From Planomicrobium okeanokoites (GTDB lineage Bacteria; Bacillota; Bacilli; Bacillales_A; Planococcaceae): a DNA stretch of 64,000 nucleotides. The notes under the pieces were generated by a model. It was not told the origin of the DNA. It saw nothing but the letters and a program-made list of their open reading frames with translations, and did not search any database. Position numbers and translations under genes: made by a program. This document shows, piece by piece, positions 59,000 to 64,000 of this stretch. The DNA is taken from positions 62,001 to 126,000 of the forward strand of contig NZ_QQRS01000004.1 of the NCBI RefSeq assembly GCF_003428875.1. Direction: 5' to 3'. Positions within the stretch are counted from its first letter, which is position 1. Every line of letters starts with the position of its first letter.

Positions 59000-59731
59000 T
59001 TATTTAAAACTATACCCTTTTCTCGCCAATACTTCTTTAATATCCGGACGGTGCGGTTTATTCAAGAAGTTGGCCATTTGCTGCGACCAAGTTGCCGTCT
59101 TCTGATTGGAACCGCGGCTGCCGTAATATTCCTCGATGCTCTTGTCGTATTCAGGCAAAATCGTTTCGTATTTCTTCTCATCATAATCATTTTCATGAAG
59201 AATCGCTTCCACCGGCAAGCGCGGTTTCACGCCATTGCTTTCATTCGGTATGCCGACCGTCAAACCGTAGACAGGGAACACGCCTTCCGGCAAACCGACC
59301 AGCTCGCTGATGGCTTCCATGTTATTGCGGACGCCGCCGATATAGCAGATGCCGTAGCCTTTCGATTCCGCTGCAAGTGCCAAATTTTGTGCCAGTAAAC
59401 CTACATCCGTCACAGCGACCAGCAGGTTTTCAGCCTGGTCGAATACAATCGATTCCCCTTGCATTTCAACGGCATGCTTCAAACGGTTGTAATCCGCGCA
59501 CATCAGGAACACCGCACCGGCGCCTTCCATTTGCTTCGGATTTTTCGAGAGCTCACCAAGCTTCCGGCGTTTCTCCGGATCTGTCACCCAAACCACTGAA
59601 TAAGCCTGGACAAAATGTGAAGTTGCCGCGTATTGCGCCGCTCCGATCAGCTCTTCCACTTCTTCTCTTGTTAATTGTTTTTCTTTATAATCACGCACTG
59701 AAGCATGCGATTTCATCAACTCGATCACCAT
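59000..59731 (-). CDS. NADPH-dependent nitroreductase, NfrA-like
   Basis: 243 residues. FMN-binding HASVRDYKEKQL at residues 9-20, ATSHFVQAYSVVWV, and the GICYIGGVRNN segment of NfrA/NfsA flavin reductases (about 150-160). Reduces nitro compounds, quinones or FMN with NADPH. ATG at 59731 follows AAGGAGG. Upstream partner of the atypical SDR. Confidence 0.92.
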   Translation of the reverse strand: MVIELMKSHASVRDYKEKQLTREEVEELIGAAQYAATSHFVQAYSVVWVTDPEKRRKLGELSKNPKQMEGAGAVFLMCADYNRLKHAVEMQGESIVFDQAENLLVAVTDVGLLAQNLALAAESKGYGICYIGGVRNNMEAISELVGLPEGVFPVYGLTVGIPNESNGVKPRLPVEAILHENDYDEKKYETILPEYDKSIEEYYGSRGSNQKTATWSQQMANFLNKPHRPDIKEVLARKGYSFK

Positions 59732-59835
59732 ATGTATTCCTCCTTAACATTATTGCTTCTATCGTACCAAATTCTTTCCGAGGATACTGTTCCAACGATT
59801 TTTGATAAAATAAAATCTATAAGAGGTGATGGATA

Positions 59836-60393
59836 GTGAAAAACGCAAAAACCGCATTTACAATACTTTTTCTTTTACTGCTTGGCGGTTTTTTGTTTAT
59901 TTGGATTCAGCGGGAAATTGAGTTCCGTGAAGAACTGGAATCCAGGCCATTGCCTGATTCTCTCCATCCTATAGTAGCTGAAAAGAGCCGTGAACTGGTG
60001 GATGCCGCCGAAGAGATCGGCATCGATATCGTCATCACAGACGGCTTCCGTTCGTTCGAGGAACAGGACGCCCTCCACCAGCAGGGGCGGACATCAGACG
60101 GCAATATCGTAACTTACGCGGAGCCCGGCGAATCTTATCATAATTACGGGTTGGCCATCGATTTCGCTTTGAAGCTCGATGACGGTTCAGTCGTCTGGGA
60201 TATTGAACGCGACGACAACGGCAACAGCCGGTCCGATTGGTTCGAAGTGGCGGAAATCGGCAAAGAGCTCGGCTTTGACTGGGGCGGGGATTGGAACCGC
60301 TTCAAGGATTACCCCCATCTCGAAATGCCTTTCGGATTATCGATTCGCGAGCTGCAGAAAGGCTGGCGTCCGGAAGATACGATGGAAAAATGA
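59836..60393 (+). CDS. cwlK: M15 family cell-wall endopeptidase, CwlK-like
   Basis: 185 residues. An N-terminal anchor or signal (ILFLLLLGGFLFIWI), then the VanY/CwlK domain with TDGFRSFEEQDALHQQGRT, HNYGLAIDFAL (zinc ligands His and Asp) and WGGDWNRFKDYPHLEM (Glu/His). Cleaves the L-Ala-D-Glu linkage of peptidoglycan stem peptides in homologues. GTG start after AGAGGTG. 57 nt before the lipoprotein gene. Confidence 0.92.
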   Translation: MKNAKTAFTILFLLLLGGFLFIWIQREIEFREELESRPLPDSLHPIVAEKSRELVDAAEEIGIDIVITDGFRSFEEQDALHQQGRTSDGNIVTYAEPGESYHNYGLAIDFALKLDDGSVVWDIERDDNGNSRSDWFEVAEIGKELGFDWGGDWNRFKDYPHLEMPFGLSIRELQKGWRPEDTMEK

Positions 60394-60450
60394 GTGTAAC
60401 TCTTTCCCCCGCCACTACGTCTTCTTCAGTAAAGAGGGGGTGACGTTTCA

Positions 60451-61029
60451 ATGAAAAGACTTTTACATTTCCTGTTGCTGCTGTTAACCCTGCTGCTTGC
60501 TGCATGTGGAACAGCGGAAGAACCTGCAAATGGAGATTCATCTGCAAGTGTTGAGGACTATACAGTCAAAGCCACCGAAGCTGAAGCAACCGAAGGAGAT
60601 TTCATTTACCGCCTGGTTTCTGAAAAAGAAGAATACGCGAGCGGTGGTCCTGTCGAGCTTTATGCTGAACTGGAATATATCGGCGATCTGGAGACCATCG
60701 ACATTTTCCATGCCGCTTCCCCTTTCTACTTTCCCATGGAAGAAAAGACACGTAGTTATGAAATACATTACGGAATGGAAGAACCTTTGATAACGACAAC
60801 CCTGACGAAAGGGGAGCCTCTTCGTGAAAAGTATTCCGGCAGCGGCGGCTACAGTGACCAGGATGACGATGCGTATATCGAGTTCACCAAAAATATAATG
60901 AATAAGCAGTTTCTAGAGGGCTATTATGTTGTTGAAGGCTATGCCGATTTTTATACAGAACCTCCCGAGAATGGTCAACCAAATTACAAACTACAGGCAG
61001 AAATCGATTTCAAGGTAGTCGACAAATAG
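60451..61029 (+). CDS. Lipoprotein of unknown function
   Basis: 192 residues. Lipobox LLAAC (Cys about 19) after a long hydrophobic signal, mature part acidic with beta-sandwich character (LVSEKEEYASGGPVELYAELEYIGD, YEIHYGMEEPL), reminiscent of YtkA-like or immunoglobulin-like domains. ATG after GAGGGGG. Confidence 0.82.
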   Translation: MKRLLHFLLLLLTLLLAACGTAEEPANGDSSASVEDYTVKATEAEATEGDFIYRLVSEKEEYASGGPVELYAELEYIGDLETIDIFHAASPFYFPMEEKTRSYEIHYGMEEPLITTTLTKGEPLREKYSGSGGYSDQDDDAYIEFTKNIMNKQFLEGYYVVEGYADFYTEPPENGQPNYKLQAEIDFKVVDK

Positions 61030-61030
61030 T

Positions 61031-61064
61031 GAAGAGCGCGCTCCCGACCGGGAGCGCGCTCTTC
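61031..61064. terminator. Bidirectional terminator
   Basis: Nearly perfect 16-bp stem GAAGAGCGCGCTCCCG / CGGGAGCGCGCTCTTC with 2-nt loop, then TTTTTA. Confidence 0.92.
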
Positions 61065-61075
61065 TTTTTATGGCA

Positions 61076-62374
61076 TTACATTTCCTGTCTCAAAGCCTGA
61101 ATGATATCGATCTGCGTCGCTTTTCGTGCCGGACGCCAGCCTGATACCATCGCCACCCCGATGCTGATAGCGGATGCAATTACAACCAGTTGCCATGGAA
61201 TTGTAGAGATGACAATCGATATTCCGGCAGCATCCTCTTCTCCCAGCGAACTCAAAATAATGATCGGTACCAGCCAGTTCGCAAGCACACTGATACCGTA
61301 TGAAATAACCACCGCCAATGCCGTACCAATCAGACCGATGGCCGCACTTTCCATGAGGAATAGTTTGCGGATCAGCTTCGGCTGTGCACCGATTGCTTTC
61401 ATCACACCGATTTCGCGTGTGCGTTCCGTTACTGCCATTGTCATCGTATTGAAAATACCGATGGAAGCGATCAGAACCGCAATGGTGCCTACAAAAATGA
61501 GACCAGCTTTCAATGCGGTAAAGAAGACATTCATCGTCCCTAACTCTTCCGTTACGGAATAGACGTAAAAACCGTCTTCTTTCAAAGCATCTGTGATTCC
61601 CCCGACATTCTGTAATTCGTCAGCATAAACCAGGATATTCTTAAAGCCTTTCTCCAGTCCCAATTCTTCATTGAATATCGGCGCCCATGAACTGTCTGCA
61701 TAAATAGCAACATCTGTCATCCAATCCTTTGCCGGTTCTTTGGCAATGCCTGTTACGACAAACTCCCACGTTGACGATTCCGTTCTTTCTTCGCCTTCAT
61801 TCAAGAATGGCGTCAATTCCAATTCAACAGTCTGGCCAATGAGGCTGCCGGCAAATCCCTCGACCTCTTCGCCGTTCGCTTCCTTTTCCATTTCCGCTTC
61901 TGTCAGCAATCGTTCGGCCATATGATAGCCTACTACGACTTCTCCAGCTTTAGCCGGCATCTTCCCTTCAGAAAGAGCAAAGCCCGCTTTTTGTTCTTCT
62001 TCCATACTGGATAGCACAACTTGCGAATATGTACTGCGATTGCCAATCATAATTTCCGCTTCCGCTTCAGGCTGGTTGCGCTCCACCACCGCTATGACAT
62101 GTTCCATCCCTTTGATCTGCTGAAGTTCAGCATCTGGTATGTCGGCCGGAGCAAGTTCTGTGTCCCCATCCGTTTTACCGGCAACTTCAATTTGTGTCAC
62201 CATATTATTATCCAGGACATCATCCGTGATGGTCTGGTGCAGCCCAAAACCGACGGAGGCCAGGACGATCAGAAAAGCGCAGCCCATTGTCGCAGCCAGA
62301 ATCGTTGTAGCGACACGCAGTTTATTGCGTTTCATATGCTGTCTGATAAAGTCGATCTGATCTTTAAACTGCAT
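61076..62374 (-). CDS. MacB-like ABC transporter permease
   Basis: 432 residues. TM1 near residues 20-45, a long extracellular MacB-type core domain (about 50-290), then FtsX domain with three spans and TEIGVMKAIGAQPKLIRKLFLMESAAIGLIG motif. Pairs with the ATPase upstream, overlapping it by 11 nt. Exports or senses peptides/lipids in homologues. Confidence 0.92.
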   Translation of the reverse strand: MQFKDQIDFIRQHMKRNKLRVATTILAATMGCAFLIVLASVGFGLHQTITDDVLDNNMVTQIEVAGKTDGDTELAPADIPDAELQQIKGMEHVIAVVERNQPEAEAEIMIGNRSTYSQVVLSSMEEEQKAGFALSEGKMPAKAGEVVVGYHMAERLLTEAEMEKEANGEEVEGFAGSLIGQTVELELTPFLNEGEERTESSTWEFVVTGIAKEPAKDWMTDVAIYADSSWAPIFNEELGLEKGFKNILVYADELQNVGGITDALKEDGFYVYSVTEELGTMNVFFTALKAGLIFVGTIAVLIASIGIFNTMTMAVTERTREIGVMKAIGAQPKLIRKLFLMESAAIGLIGTALAVVISYGISVLANWLVPIIILSSLGEEDAAGISIVISTIPWQLVVIASAISIGVAMVSGWRPARKATQIDIIQALRQEM

Positions 62375-63062
62375 GGCGCTGCTCCCCTTTCACTAATTCG
62401 CCGTCGTGCAGACGGTATTGACGGTCAGCCACCGCGGCCACTTCTTCGTCGTGTGTGATGATGACGAACGTCAAACCCAGTTTTTTATTCAACGATTGAA
62501 TCAGCAATAAAATCTCTTTTTCCGTTTCCGAATCCAAACTTCCGGTCGGCTCATCAGCCAGGATGATCGGCGCATCCGTTATTAATGCTCTTGCAATACT
62601 GACCCGCTGCTGCTGTCCGCCGGAAAGTTCGTTCGGATAATGGCCGGCCACTTGATCGAGCCCCACTTTCTCAAGCAGTTTCTGTACTTTCATTTTGCGT
62701 TCCGTTTCTGCCATCCCTTTTATTTTCAGGGGCAATTCAACGTTTTCGAAAGCGTTCAGTCCGGGCATCAACTGGAAATTCTGAAAGATGAAACCGAAAT
62801 TCGCCAATCGGAAGCTCGCTTGTTCCGCTTCCTTCAGAGCCGCTGTTTCCTGTCCGTTAACTACGACAGAGCCTTTTTCCGGAGACATGAAGCCCGCCAG
62901 TATATGGAGCAAAGTCGATTTTCCCGAGCCGCTTTTACCGAGGATGGCGACAATTTCCCCTTTTCCTATTTCCAGTGTGACACTTTTTAACACTGGCACA
63001 TGCCGTTCGTTCCCTTTTTTGCCGATTTTAAAATGATGCTGTAAATCCTTTATTTTTATCAT
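62364..63062 (-). CDS. MacB/LolD-type ABC transporter ATP-binding protein
   Basis: 232 residues. Walker [14 protein letters not shown], signature [15 protein letters not shown], Walker [14 protein letters not shown], as in MacB/LolCDE and FtsE-like modules. ATG after AAAGGGG. Operon with the permease. Confidence 0.94.
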   Translation of the reverse strand: MIKIKDLQHHFKIGKKGNERHVPVLKSVTLEIGKGEIVAILGKSGSGKSTLLHILAGFMSPEKGSVVVNGQETAALKEAEQASFRLANFGFIFQNFQLMPGLNAFENVELPLKIKGMAETERKMKVQKLLEKVGLDQVAGHYPNELSGGQQQRVSIARALITDAPIILADEPTGSLDSETEKEILLLIQSLNKKLGLTFVIITHDEEVAAVADRQYRLHDGELVKGEQRHAV

Positions 63063-63281
63063 TCTTTATTCCCCTTTCCCTGATAACATTAGTATAGGAA
63101 TAAAATCTTAATAATTATGAAGCAGGTTTATGAAGATTTCCTTAAGATGCTGTGTGAAAGCGCCGCTGCTTGGGTATTCTTATATATATGCACTTATAAT
63201 CAGCGCTATACTTAACCGTAAGGACGATTCATAAATTGGGGTATTCCCTGCAAATCAGCAGGACCGGAAAGGAGGTCATAC

Positions 63282-64000
63282 ATGAATCAATTCGCTATTA
63301 TTATTCCAGCATACAAACCAGATCAAAAATGCCTGAATACCGTCGAGAAAATCATCGACACCGGCTTCGACCGGGTCATCATCGTCGATGACGGCAGCGG
63401 AACAGAATACAAACATATTTTCAATTCACTCGAAACATTTGAAGAAGTGACGGTCCTAAAACACGCCGTCAATAAAGGAAAGGGCCGCGCCTTGAAAACC
63501 GCTTTCCGATACATACTCACCAATCAATTTCCTTTCGAAGCCGTCATAACTGCGGATGCGGATGGCCAGCATCTGGCGAGTGATATGGTGAAACTGTCTG
63601 AACAACTGCTGGAAACGCCAGATAAAGTTGTACTTGGCGCCCGTGATTTCAGCAAAAAGGAAATTCCGTTCAGGAGCCGGTTCGGCAATCGCTTTACGCG
63701 ATTATTGTTCAGGCTGTCGACCGGCACCGTCCTCACTGATACACAAACCGGTTTAAGGGGCATTCCGGTTAAATACCTGTCGCAATTATTGGAGGTCAAA
63801 GGTGAACGTTTTGAATACGAAATGAATATGCTTGCCTCTTTGCGGAAAAATGAGGTCGAGGTAACAGAAGTAACGATTGAAACCGTTTATATCGACGACA
63901 ATAAGTCGTCGCATTTCAACCCTTTGCGTGACTCCTATCATATTTATAAGATTTTCATTTTCTATGGTTTATCAGGCGGAGCTTCTTTTGTGCTCGATAT
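63282..64000 (+). CDS. Family 2 glycosyltransferase (dolichol-phosphate mannosyltransferase-like), C-terminus beyond edge
   Basis: 239 codons seen. GT-A fold with IIIPAYKP, VIIVDDGSG, ITADADGQHL (DxD-like metal site) and GVDTQTGLRGIP-like LTDTQTGLRG segments. The last residues (IFYGLSGGASFVLDI) begin a hydrophobic GtrA-like domain, so it may be a fusion of polyprenyl-P glycosyltransferase and flippase. ATG at 63282 follows GGAGG. The region 63063-63281 holds a TATAAT at 63195 as a promoter candidate. Confidence 0.85.
   Translation, partial: MNQFAIIIPAYKPDQKCLNTVEKIIDTGFDRVIIVDDGSGTEYKHIFNSLETFEEVTVLKHAVNKGKGRALKTAFRYILTNQFPFEAVITADADGQHLASDMVKLSEQLLETPDKVVLGARDFSKKEIPFRSRFGNRFTRLLFRLSTGTVLTDTQTGLRGIPVKYLSQLLEVKGERFEYEMNMLASLRKNEVEVTEVTIETVYIDDNKSSHFNPLRDSYHIYKIFIFYGLSGGASFVLD

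Overview
The window reads as chromosomal DNA of a low-to-mid GC member of the Bacillales, most likely Planococcaceae (Planococcus-like). This is inferred from protein resemblance to Bacillus subtilis genes (des/desKR, yclNOPQ, opuD, ydaT, niaP, cwlK), strong AGGAGG-type ribosome binding sites, frequent GTG and TTG starts, and binding sites of FadR, Fur, TnrA/GlnR, CcpA, DesR and NiaR type. Gene density is high. I found no rRNA, tRNA, transposase, integrase, prophage or CRISPR array.

Layout. 1-8.1 kb: an edge-truncated FAD oxidoreductase, azoreductase, DsbA-like protein, Mn-pyrophosphatase (ppaC), a two-domain GNAT protein, arsRB, a DJ-1/PfpI stress protein and a 3-methyladenine glycosylase. 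8.15-12.9 kb: a T-box controlled trpD-trpC-trp(F-B)-trpA operon in which trpF and trpB are one reading frame and trpE/trpG are absent. 12.9-16.1 kb: a beta-oxidation operon (thiolase, SDR dehydrogenase, acyl-CoA dehydrogenase) behind a perfect FadR-type palindrome. 16.1-18.7 kb: an osmoprotectant ABC importer. 19.1-21 kb: an antibiotic-resistance type ABC-F protein with an attenuator leader. 22-27.4 kb: niacin permease, ZIP transporter, a cysteine-free uracil-DNA glycosylase, PII plus ammonium transporter behind two perfect TnrA/GlnR boxes, and a PAP2 phosphatase. 27.8-32.1 kb: a heme monooxygenase-like protein and a Fur-controlled siderophore importer (yclNOPQ). 32-41 kb: a lipoprotein, an ABC exporter, HflX, a VOC protein, a BCCT transporter, and putP interrupted by one in-frame stop codon. 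41-48.4 kb: ydaT, the desKR/des cold-sensing unit and cydDC. 48.5-64 kb: a ZIP-like membrane protein, WrbA, a cre-controlled acyl-CoA synthetase, a methyltransferase, a GntR-ABC cassette, redox enzymes, CwlK, a lipoprotein, a MacB-like ABC pair, and an edge-truncated glycosyltransferase.

The least explained material lies between genes. Three classes of intergenic element recur. Family A is a unit of about 120 bp at four loci (4671, 35044, 39236 and 58034). Each begins 0-7 nt after a stop codon, in the sense direction of that gene, and folds into a long hairpin whose three stems vary by compensatory changes. Family B (18905, 27483, 28155) is 130-160 bp, and two of its copies have clear terminal inverted repeats. 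It lies between co-directional genes, and two copies are bracketed by duplicated terminator sequence. The third class is four tandem arrays with an exact 21-bp period (4907, 6782, 35213, 58255). Three of these lie next to a family A element and between two facing terminators. The element at 58034 is a hybrid of A and B. This coordinated set of structured 3'-end elements is the best candidate here for something undescribed.
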